Shown here in pieces: positions 1 through 5,710 of a stretch of 8,220 nt of DNA (position 1 is the stretch's first letter; every line of letters starts with the position of its first letter). This stretch comes from Oligoflexia bacterium (GTDB lineage Bacteria; Bdellovibrionota; JAFGOL01). Under the pieces are notes generated by a model. The model made no database searches, had not been told where the DNA came from, and saw only the letters and a program-made list of their open reading frames with translations. Location: NCBI GenBank assembly GCA_016926495.1, contig JAFGOL010000036.1, forward strand, positions 1 through 8,220. Direction: 5' to 3'. Both the position numbers and the translations under genes were made by a program.

Positions 1-153
1 GTGCAAAAAAATGTATTCGTCATTCCAAGGGAAAAGGTTTCAAGAAACAGGTTCACGGTGCTTGAAACACAAAAAGGCAGCGTCAAATTTTACCTTTCGC
101 GTTACGCGACTGATAACAGGAATTTCGTCGTGTACGAAGAGCTTCCTCAATAG
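1..153 (+). CDS. C-terminal end of an unidentified protein (5' end outside window)
   Basis: The reading frame is open from the first base to a TAG at 151-153 and gives 50 residues ending in NRNFVVYEELPQ. The GTG at base 1 is simply the window edge falling on a Val codon, so it should not be taken as the start. The tail is short, with alternating polar and hydrophobic residues that suggest beta-strands; I do not recognise a family. Its last 14 codons lie mostly inside a 53-bp repeat, and they occur again about 829 bp downstream as an orphan fragment with one amino-acid change (V to I). The gene originally probably ran convergently into the lipoprotein gene now ending at 976, before the MNT/HEPN cassette separated them. 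Confidence 0.7.
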   Translation: MQKNVFVIPREKVSRNRFTVLETQKGSVKFYLSRYATDNRNFVVYEELPQ

Positions 154-164
154 GGCGTAAAATC
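112..164 (+). repeat. Direct repeat, left copy, flanking the MNT/HEPN cassette
   Basis: This 53-bp stretch matches 941-993 at 49 of 53 positions by eye, with no gaps. It covers the last codons and TAG stop of the partial gene at the window start plus 11 bases beyond the stop. The match stops sharply on both sides, apart from two more shared bases on the left. A near-palindrome TCGTGTACGA (128-137) is present in both copies. A perfect 5-bp inverted repeat, TCGCG TTA CGCGA (97-109), sits just outside the left edge. Confidence 0.85.
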
Positions 165-169
165 ATTAC

Positions 170-198
170 TTGGCAAAACTTTCAAAGCAAATTATAAT
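170..198 (+). promoter_or_regulatory. Near-consensus sigma-70 promoter for the MNT/HEPN pair
   Basis: A -35 element TTGGCA (170-175, 5 of 6 to consensus), a 17-bp spacer and a perfect TATAAT -10 (193-198). Transcription would be expected to start about 7 bases after the -10, near 204-206, directly before the ATG at 207. The promoter begins 6 bases inside the cassette, so the module would bring its own transcription. Confidence 0.7.
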
Positions 199-206
199 CC
201 CATTCG

Positions 207-521
207 ATGATTACAAAAACGCAAATTAAAGAGGTAATTAAGTTAATAGCAACAGGCTATGATCCGGATAAGATTATATTATTCGGCTCTCAGGCAAGCG
301 GAACCTCAAATAATTACAGCGACATAGATTTACTGATAATAAAGGACGACAAGTTGCCCCAGCGGGAAAGAAACCGTTCGGTAAGAAAGCTTTTAAAGGA
401 TTTATTAATCCCTGTTGATGTTATTGTAAAAACCAATCAGGAATTTCAAATACTAAAAAACATTGTGGGCACTGTTGTATACTCAGCCAACAAATACGGA
501 GTAGTCGTTTATGGTAAATAG
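207..521 (+). CDS. Minimal nucleotidyltransferase (MNT), antitoxin-type partner of HEPN
   Basis: A 104-residue protein of the DNA polymerase beta-type minimal nucleotidyltransferase family. The catalytic signature GSX10DXD is complete: G27-S28 within ILFGSQASG, then D39-I-D41. The third carboxylate is probably D71 in PVDVIV, so all three metal-binding acids are present and the enzyme is probably active. In characterised MNT/HEPN pairs such as MntA-HepT, the MNT adds nucleotides to the HEPN partner and neutralises it; that role is inferred here from family and neighbour. ATG 207 is chosen because the usual short lead-in to the FGS motif follows at once and no downstream in-frame ATG would keep the motif. 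There is no Shine-Dalgarno sequence before it, which fits the almost leaderless transcript predicted from the promoter. The gene overlaps the HEPN start by 11 bp. Confidence 0.88.
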   Translation: MITKTQIKEVIKLIATGYDPDKIILFGSQASGTSNNYSDIDLLIIKDDKLPQRERNRSVRKLLKDLLIPVDVIVKTNQEFQILKNIVGTVVYSANKYGVVVYGK

Positions 522-905
522 TATCGGCGAACTCGTCCGGCAATGGATAAAATTAGCCGAAAAGGATTTGATTACTTCAAAACAGGTACTGGATGCTGAA
601 AGTATCGTCACTGAATCAGTTTGTTTTCATGCCCAGCAGGCGGTTGAAAAATTATTAAAAGCCTTTCTTGTAAAACATCAGGCGGAATTCCCCAACACGC
701 ACAACCTTATGGTTTTGATTAATTTATGTTCAAAAATCGATCCCGAATTTAAAAAAATCTGGAAGAAGCGGACAAGCTGACAGACTACGCTGTTGAAATC
801 CGTTACCCTGACGACTGGTACGAACCTGGCCTGGATGAAGCCAGGCAGGCTTATGATACGGCTTTGAAAGCAAAAGATTTTATTTTAAGAAAAATAGAGA
901 GTTAA
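511..905 (+). pseudogene. HEPN-domain protein, frameshifted (toxin-type partner of MNT)
   Basis: The first frame gives 89 residues (511-780) with a typical HEPN core: a helix RQWIKLAEKDL, then FHAQQAVEKLLKAFL (H40) and PNTHNL (H64). It then runs into KIWKKRTS and a stop. The missing C-terminus lies in another frame at 759-905 (LEEADKLTDYAVEIRYPDDW... to TAA), which is what such proteins normally carry. The frames join at an A7 run (751-757): one extra A would restore a 131-residue protein reading FKKNLEEADKL. So a base has been lost, or the base call is wrong in a homopolymer. The start ATG 511 has GGAG (498-501) 9 bases upstream. Even the restored protein shows no clear R-x4-6-H RNase motif; the nearest feature is R in EIRYPDDW, without a following His. 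If the frameshift is real, the toxin arm is probably dead. Confidence 0.85.
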
Positions 906-940
906 ATATCCCTTTTTCTTTAACCGGCAACTGAAAAACA

Positions 941-993
941 GATAACAGGAATTTTATCGTGTACGAAGAGCTCCCTCAATAGGGCGCAAAATC
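941..993 (+). repeat. Direct repeat, right copy, with orphan gene 3' end
   Basis: Second copy of the 53-bp repeat (mate at 112-164; four mismatches). Read on the + strand from 938 it encodes TDNRNFIVYEELPQ and TAG (980-982), the same ending as the partial gene at the window start but without an upstream coding region. On the - strand the same DNA encodes the last residues (DFAPY) and the TGA of the lipoprotein gene ending at 976. The four differences leave the 14-residue peptide unchanged except V to I, so this segment evolved as coding sequence before it was orphaned. Confidence 0.85.
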
Positions 994-1416
994 CTCCTTG
1001 AAGCTGAAATTATCCTCCTGATCGATAATATATTCCCTGACCCTGGTATGGATCAAAGTGGCTGTATCCCTGTCAACTTCGTATTCCTCTGATGCCTTGC
1101 CCTCGGCATATATCCTTACCTCAATATCAACGACAAAGGGCCTTTTAAAACCCGTCAGCGTTACTATAGCCTGTGAAGATCTTTTATCCAGTCCGAATTC
1201 CTTGTCCTTGAGCTTGATAAGGGAAATTACAGTGGGAGGATCACTTTTTGTGGATTCTATGCCTCCGTACATCCCTTCAATTGTAACATTTATCGCCTGC
1301 CAGACCCTCTCCTGAGACGTATCATAAGTCATTGTTATGTTCCCGAAAGTCGAGCATGATGCGACCGCCACAAATAAAGCTGCAATTAAGATCTTTTCAT
1401 GTATAATAGTTTTCAT
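976..1416 (-). CDS. Small secreted lipoprotein, function unknown
   Basis: A 146-residue protein when started at the ATG at 1416. The N-terminus MKTIIHEKILIAALFVAVASC is a lipoprotein signal peptide: positive charges, a hydrophobic core, and lipobox V-A-S-C with the lipidated Cys at residue 21. Ser at +2 predicts sorting to the outer membrane. The mature part (about 125 residues) mixes helices and strands (ERVWQAINVTIEGM, then VTLTGFKRPFVVDIEVRIY). The pattern resembles small lipoproteins of the DUF3568 kind, but I cannot assign it. A TTG 39 bases further upstream would add 13 residues before the signal peptide and is less likely. The stop lies inside the right-hand 53-bp repeat and overlaps, antisense, the orphan end of the neighbouring gene. 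The gene is divergent from the gene starting at 1457, with only 40 bp between. Confidence 0.8.
   Translation of the reverse strand: MKTIIHEKILIAALFVAVASCSTFGNITMTYDTSQERVWQAINVTIEGMYGGIESTKSDPPTVISLIKLKDKEFGLDKRSSQAIVTLTGFKRPFVVDIEVRIYAEGKASEEYEVDRDTATLIHTRVREYIIDQEDNFSFKEDFAPY
1402..1407 (+). promoter_or_regulatory. Possible -10 element for the gene at 1457
   Basis: A perfect TATAAT on the + strand, 50 bases before the ATG at 1457 and inside the lipoprotein's signal-peptide codons. The -35 region is poor (CTGCAA with a 16-bp spacer), so this is weak. The 5' leader would start near 1414. AAAGG at 1433-1437 is the only Shine-Dalgarno-like sequence, but it lies 19 bases from the start codon, which is too far for normal use. 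Confidence 0.25.
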
Positions 1417-1456
1417 TGGCACAAATCCCATTAAAGGTTGATTATTACTATACAAT

Positions 1457-2938
1457 ATGAATCAAAAAACTAAAAGAGAGATTCTTCTATTAGGTGCGGG
1501 CGAATCCAGCCTTCAGGGGTTTGCCGATTTCCTCAAGGATTTCTATGAGGTTAGCGTTTATGCGTCTCCAAAGGAGCTTGCGCAGGCCGCGTCATACGAA
1601 AACAGCGTGATAGTATCCCTGATGGAGGGCCAGTATGAACAGGCATTAAAGGAGTGCAGGGAGCTTTGCAAACAGGAACGTATCATCGGTGTTTATGACG
1701 GAGATTTTAACAACTATATAAACGAAGCGGTCAAACTCAACCTCAACGGGCTGCTATCCTTTAACCTCACCCAGGACAAAACAGGCTTTGCGCGCATGCT
1801 TAACCTGATGTTCAGGCAAAATACGGCGCCTCTTTTAAACATGATAGTGTCCAAAAACGCAAAAGTGCTTAAGGCCAGGGTCGGAAATATTCAGGCCCTG
1901 TATCCGATTATCTCAAAAATATCGTCTTTTATTTCGCAAATAAGGAAAATATCGCCCGAAACGCTTTTGACCGTTTTAACGCCGATTGTAAACGCCGTAT
2001 CGGCAATGAACAAGGAAATGGAACTCATATACGCACTTGAAAAGAACAGGCTGGGCTTTATCCTGAACATAAAACATATCCCCAATCCGCGTTTTCCTTC
2101 TGAATTTTACCAGTCCATGTACACCGAAACACCTCCCGATATGGAGCCGTTGAAGGAGTCCGTTTTGAACGCGTTCAGGGAGGCGGACGAGTCCGTGCTT
2201 CTGCTTAAGGAGCACACAATGGAATACTACTTTGCCTTTTACTTAAGGGCAGAGCATGATTTGGGCAAATCCTTTTCCCTGCCCGGCGATTATACCCATT
2301 ACAACAAACCGTCAAAAGAAGAAACAAAACAGGAAGAGACCGCCTCGCTTCCGGACATGAGCAAGGGAGAAATCAAGGATGATTTTGAAAGCTATCTCAG
2401 CGAAACGCACGATAATATAGTCGTTGTAGACATAAAGAAAAAGGAGGAGGCAAGGGAAGAGCTTGACGTTGACCTCCAGATAACGCTGCCGGATATTGAC
2501 TATGAAAACCAGTCGCCTGCCCAGATAATTAAAAAACTTGAGGAACAGAACAAGATGCTCAAGGACAAGGTCACTGAACTTGCAAAAAAATTCCACGAGG
2601 CCAACCTGAGAATGAAAAAAGCCGAAGAGGTGGCGGACGTGATAGGGGAAGAGATCAAGATACTCATGCGCCAGAGAAAGGAACCCACCACGGACCAGGA
2701 ACTCAAGGAAATAAAATCAAAGCTCGAACAGCAGATGGACGGACTCTACAGGGAAATAGGAGTTGAAAAGGCAAAGAGCAAAAAGCTCATAAAGCAGCTC
2801 GACCTTTTGAAACAGGAACTTCTGGCAGCCAGAATGGAAAAGGACAAGCTGTCCGCGCTTATAAGGGAAAAAGACCGCGAGATCAGCGAACTGGATTCGC
2901 AGCTTTCTCTCGCAATCAAATCCTCTTCAGATTTTTAG
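1457..2938 (+). CDS. Pseudo-receiver-like protein with long C-terminal coiled coil
   Basis: A 493-residue soluble protein with no signal peptide. Residues 7-125 resemble a response-regulator receiver fold: strand REILLLGAG, helix, VSVYAS, helix, then VIVSLM where the phospho-acceptor strand should be. The acidic pocket and phospho-Asp are missing (Ser54 and neighbours instead), so it should not be phosphorylated in the usual way. Residues 130-275 form a mainly helical region I cannot assign. Residues 280-345 are charged and probably disordered. Residues 353-487 are a long heptad-rich coiled coil full of Lys, Glu and Leu. ATG 1457 is the first start in frame; no good Shine-Dalgarno sequence precedes it. 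The gene converges on the sigma-54 response regulator with a 12-bp overlap. A scaffold or regulator in the same signalling or motility system is plausible but inferred. Confidence 0.75.
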   Translation: MNQKTKREILLLGAGESSLQGFADFLKDFYEVSVYASPKELAQAASYENSVIVSLMEGQYEQALKECRELCKQERIIGVYDGDFNNYINEAVKLNLNGLLSFNLTQDKTGFARMLNLMFRQNTAPLLNMIVSKNAKVLKARVGNIQALYPIISKISSFISQIRKISPETLLTVLTPIVNAVSAMNKEMELIYALEKNRLGFILNIKHIPNPRFPSEFYQSMYTETPPDMEPLKESVLNAFREADESVLLLKEHTMEYYFAFYLRAEHDLGKSFSLPGDYTHYNKPSKEETKQEETASLPDMSKGEIKDDFESYLSETHDNIVVVDIKKKEEAREELDVDLQITLPDIDYENQSPAQIIKKLEEQNKMLKDKVTELAKKFHEANLRMKKAEEVADVIGEEIKILMRQRKEPTTDQELKEIKSKLEQQMDGLYREIGVEKAKSKKLIKQLDLLKQELLAARMEKDKLSALIREKDREISELDSQLSLAIKSSSDF

Positions 2939-4333
2939 AATACGTATGTTGTGCTTCCTGAGCTTCCTGTGCAGCGTCGCGGAAGAGATGTTTATGCTTC
3001 CCGCGAGGGAGCGGCTGCTTTTCTGGTCCGCGCAGAGCTTAAGCAATACTTCCCTTTCTACCAGCGACATATAGTTTTCAAAACCGTTTTCCCGTACCCT
3101 GTCGCCGAGGTCTTTAAGTACTATCTGACCGTCGCTGACGGCCTCGTTAACGGATTTTTCCGAAGCGTACCCCGGAGAATAGTTGCTGTTCACGTGTTCA
3201 AGCTCAATAACGTCGGAATTTCTGGCTTTCTGGCACATGTAATGCACGGCGTCCCTGAGTTCCCTTACGTTGCCTTCCTCCCAGTCGAACCCGTGGTAAA
3301 GATCGTATATCCCTTCCCTGTAAGGCTTGGGATATCCGCAATAAAACCTTATATAGTGCTCCATAACAGGCCTGATGTCCTCTTTCCTTTCCCTGAGGGG
3401 AGGAATATATATCCTGCACTGCTGCAGCCTTGAATAGAGATCCTTTCTGAACCTTCCTTCCTGTACCCTTTCCTTTAGATTAACATTGGTAGCCGCAATG
3501 ATCCTGCAATCCGATCTCCTTGTCACAGGGTCTCCCAGCCTTCTGAATTCACCGTTGTCCAGAAAGGTAAGGAGTTCGGCCTGGCAGTCGGGTGCGAGAT
3601 CCCCTATCTCGTCAAGAAAGAGATCACCTCCCTTTGCGAGCTCGACCAGCCCCGGAATATCGTTAACGGAGCCCGTGTACGCCCCTTTTTTATGTCCGAA
3701 CATCTGGTCCTGAAACCTTTCTTTTGTAAGGCCTGCGCAGTTTATGGAAACAAAGGGCCTTTTGCCCTTTTCCGAAAGAACGGAATTCGCGTATATGGCG
3801 ACCGGCGTTTTGCCGGTTCCTGTTTCGCCTTCTATCAATATCCTGATATTGCCCACGGACTTTATTTCTTCAAAAATTGTTTTCAGCTTGTCACTGCCGA
3901 AAACAAGCATGTTGTTTTCACACTGAAAATTCGCCGAACTGCGTAACGCGCGGCTTTCCATGTCCCTTTCAAGTATCTGTTCAATCCTGAACCCGAGTTC
4001 CTGTTCTATGCTCTCGCTGGTTTTGGGAATATAGTCCGAGGCCCCGTTTTTCATGGATGTTATGGCCCTTCCGATATCGGTAAAGGAGGACAGCATTATT
4101 ACATGGGCCTGCGAATCCGCCTTTTTGATCTCTTTAAGGAGATCTATGCCGTTTTTGGATTTTTCAAATTCAATATCCAGTATGCTGAGCGAAATATCAT
4201 TCCCTGAATAAGCCCTTATCCCTGATTCGAAATCATCGGCTTCGATAAAATCGTATTTTTCGCCCAGGATATGTATAACGGAGCTTCTGATAATTTCGTC
4301 GTCGTCCACTATCAATATAAGAGGCTTGATCAC
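2927..4333 (-). CDS. Sigma-54-dependent response regulator, NtrC family (REC-AAA+-Fis HTH)
   Basis: A 468-residue activator with all three usual parts. The receiver (about 5-125) has the acidic pocket D10-D11-D12, phospho-acceptor D53, S82/S83 and K104, so phosphorylation control is expected. The AAA+ domain (about 142-370) has Walker A GETGTGK (169-175), the sigma-54-contact loop as GAYTGS (217-222), Walker B GGDLFLDE (235-242), sensor I IIAATN, the motif PPLRER and sensor II GNVREL (354-359). The C-terminal Fis-type HTH lies at about 440-463 (RSLAGSINISSATLHRKL). The start codon is GTG at 4333, supported because the receiver's first strand begins at once and a G-rich GGGCGGG lies just upstream. 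It follows the FecR-domain gene by 15 bp, so it is the last gene of the operon. Its histidine kinase is not in view. The loop variant (usual GAFTGA) keeps the critical Thr. Confidence 0.95.
   Translation of the reverse strand: MIKPLILIVDDDEIIRSSVIHILGEKYDFIEADDFESGIRAYSGNDISLSILDIEFEKSKNGIDLLKEIKKADSQAHVIMLSSFTDIGRAITSMKNGASDYIPKTSESIEQELGFRIEQILERDMESRALRSSANFQCENNMLVFGSDKLKTIFEEIKSVGNIRILIEGETGTGKTPVAIYANSVLSEKGKRPFVSINCAGLTKERFQDQMFGHKKGAYTGSVNDIPGLVELAKGGDLFLDEIGDLAPDCQAELLTFLDNGEFRRLGDPVTRRSDCRIIAATNVNLKERVQEGRFRKDLYSRLQQCRIYIPPLRERKEDIRPVMEHYIRFYCGYPKPYREGIYDLYHGFDWEEGNVRELRDAVHYMCQKARNSDVIELEHVNSNYSPGYASEKSVNEAVSDGQIVLKDLGDRVRENGFENYMSLVEREVLLKLCADQKSSRSLAGSINISSATLHRKLRKHNIRILKI
2971..3024 (+). 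terminator. Possible hairpin terminator for the pseudo-receiver gene
   Basis: About 32 bases after the + strand stop, TCGCGGAAG (2977-2985) can pair with CTTCCCGCGA (2997-3006), with one bulged base and an 11-base loop. GCAGC (2971-2975) can pair with GCTGC (3014-3018) at the base, leaving an asymmetric internal loop, and TTTTCT follows (3019-3024). The element lies inside the coding sequence for the HTH of the opposing gene, so it could be chance. The short T-tract and internal loop make it weak. Confidence 0.25.
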
Positions 4334-4348
4334 TTCACCCGCCCGTTA

Positions 4349-5710
4349 TCAGTCATTGTAAAAAACGCTCTTTACGATGCCAGGATACACTTTTACGTTA
4401 AATTCCTTGTACATTACCGCAGTGTTGTTCGTGTCGGGGTCTATTATCTTTTTTCCCATTTTTATCATATAGTCGCCGGGTACCAACGCTATCCTGTCCG
4501 TGGTCCTGTAAAAAACGTCCCTGCCCTGTAACGCATTTTTTATCTCTATGTTTTTGACATCCGCGGTCCTGACCCCGCCTATATCCATAAAGACGGCGGA
4601 TTTTTCCGGTATATGAAAATACTGCGAGCATATGGAACCGGCAAAACGCAGGCAATAGTCGCCGGCCTGCGATACTGCCTTGCCGGATTGCGCCTGCGGG
4701 TCCATTTCCCTGCATCTGGCGTCAGCGTTTATTATAGATACCTCGGGCCTGTTGTCCCTGTTTATAAGTTCCCAGTGGCTGAACATGAGTTCCGTTTTGT
4801 TTATAACGCAAATGTAGCTGTAATCCGGGTCGGTCCCGCTGCTTTCCACGGGCTTTACAACAGTCCCTTCGGGCAGGCTCCCGGAAACAGGCTCAGGGGA
4901 AGCCTTGCGGAATTTATTTTTTGCGTAGCTGACCTGCGTATCCCCGGCAACCTGCGCCATGCCGCTTTCCTTTTCCTTCTCTTTCTCGAATTTTGAAATG
5001 GCTGAATAACAGGTATTCATAAAAGCAATCTGCTCGCCCTTGAATTGCCATTTTTTAAGCAGGTCCTCTATTTCGGAATTCGAACTGATGTCCCCTGTTT
5101 CCGAACTCACGGACCCGTCTTCGGCTTTCAGCAGGTGAATCCAGGACAGGTCATTAAGTTCGTACCTTGTAAACTTCCCGGCATCATTCTTATGCATAAC
5201 GCTCGCCGATGGCTCAAGCGAAAGCATCCTTACGCCTTCCGCGTTAGCGTCTATGGCAATACAGCCCTTGGACACGGTTACAAATATCTCGCCGATCTTG
5301 AACTGTACCTTGGTCCCCTTAAGATAACCCGTATCGTGTTCCTGCTTTGATATTATAAACCGTCCGTACTCGGGATAGATCACGCTTTTGCTGCTAACAG
5401 AAAGGTCCCTGATAACAAACACGGAATGTTCGGTGGAAATACCCGTGCTTTTGTCCGTAAGAAAGCTTAATGAAGATCCCTCGGTAACCTCTACGACAGA
5501 ACCCGAACTCAGGCTGGTTTCCATGGTAACGGAAGCCCTAACGTCCTTGTTGACGACAATAAACGCCTGCCCGGTAACGCTGCTTATCTTTGGATATGAT
5601 TCACCGGCCCGGGCCGCGGCCGGTGTCATACAAAGGACAGCGCACCAAAAAGCCCAAAAACGAAAACCGACAAAAACAGGGCTGCAAACAAAAATCCGAA
5701 AGGAACACAT
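4349..5710 (-). CDS. Exported FecR-domain protein
   Basis: A 453-residue protein. Residues 1-35 are a signal peptide with an aromatic-rich hydrophobic core and a cleavage-like A-R-A before GES, so the body is periplasmic or surface-exposed. Residues 41-150 match the FecR-like beta-rich pattern: V-T-G-Q-A-F-I-V near the start, then LSSGSVVEVTEGSSLSFL. FecR domains elsewhere pass envelope signals to regulators or bind cell-wall components. Residues about 210-275 are a charged, partly helical linker (KFEKEKEKES). The C-terminal 150 residues look beta-rich, with RIALVPGDYMIKMG and several Cys. The start at 5710 has AAGGGAG 10 bases upstream and preserves the signal peptide, at the price of an 85-bp overlap with the upstream gene. 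A second ATG at 5629 sits in an ATGA overlap but would remove the signal peptide. No ECF sigma factor gene, the classic FecR partner, is in view. Confidence 0.8.
   Translation of the reverse strand: MCSFRIFVCSPVFVGFRFWAFWCAVLCMTPAAARAGESYPKISSVTGQAFIVVNKDVRASVTMETSLSSGSVVEVTEGSSLSFLTDKSTGISTEHSVFVIRDLSVSSKSVIYPEYGRFIISKQEHDTGYLKGTKVQFKIGEIFVTVSKGCIAIDANAEGVRMLSLEPSASVMHKNDAGKFTRYELNDLSWIHLLKAEDGSVSSETGDISSNSEIEDLLKKWQFKGEQIAFMNTCYSAISKFEKEKEKESGMAQVAGDTQVSYAKNKFRKASPEPVSGSLPEGTVVKPVESSGTDPDYSYICVINKTELMFSHWELINRDNRPEVSIINADARCREMDPQAQSGKAVSQAGDYCLRFAGSICSQYFHIPEKSAVFMDIGGVRTADVKNIEIKNALQGRDVFYRTTDRIALVPGDYMIKMGKKIIDPDTNNTAVMYKEFNVKVYPGIVKSVFYND

Larger units (their letters stand above)
165..940 (+). 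mobile_element. Putative inserted MNT/HEPN cassette between direct repeats
   Basis: A self-contained unit of about 776 bp with its own promoter, an MNT gene and a frameshifted HEPN gene, bounded by 53-bp direct repeats of the neighbouring gene's 3' end. It is visibly richer in A+T than the rest: one sampled 60-base stretch (421-480) has 17 G/C, whereas one in the next + strand gene (1621-1680) has 31. It carries no integrase, transposase or terminal inverted repeat that I can see. If mobile, it would have been moved in trans or by homologous recombination at the 3' end of the target gene. Tandem duplication followed by loss is an alternative origin. Confidence 0.4.

Noticed and set aside
748..759. 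Programmed -1 ribosomal frameshifting in the HEPN gene
   Set aside because: The A-run is not phased as a proper slippery heptamer (codons TTT AAA AAA ATC), so tandem slippage would break base pairing. A lost base is simpler; polymerase slippage remains possible.
901..924. GTTAAA...TTTAAC inverted repeat after the HEPN gene as a terminator
   Set aside because: The stem is only 6 bp, AT-rich and has a 12-base loop with no T-tract; too weak to call.
112..993. Two-unit CRISPR or tandem-repeat interpretation of the 53-bp repeats
   Set aside because: There are only two copies 829 bp apart with genes between, and they encode a protein end; this is not an array.
1416..1432. TTGGCAC resembling a sigma-54 -24 element
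   Set aside because: The matching -12 position reads CCAT rather than TTGC, so only half of the site is present; it lies at the lipoprotein start codon.
1417..1455. Upstream TTG start for the lipoprotein at 1455
   Set aside because: It would put 13 residues before a standard lipoprotein signal peptide; ATG 1416 gives a normal one.
2951..3433. 160-residue + strand open frame opposite the response regulator
   Set aside because: It lies wholly antisense to a gene with unmistakable REC, AAA+ and HTH motifs and shows no recognisable domain.
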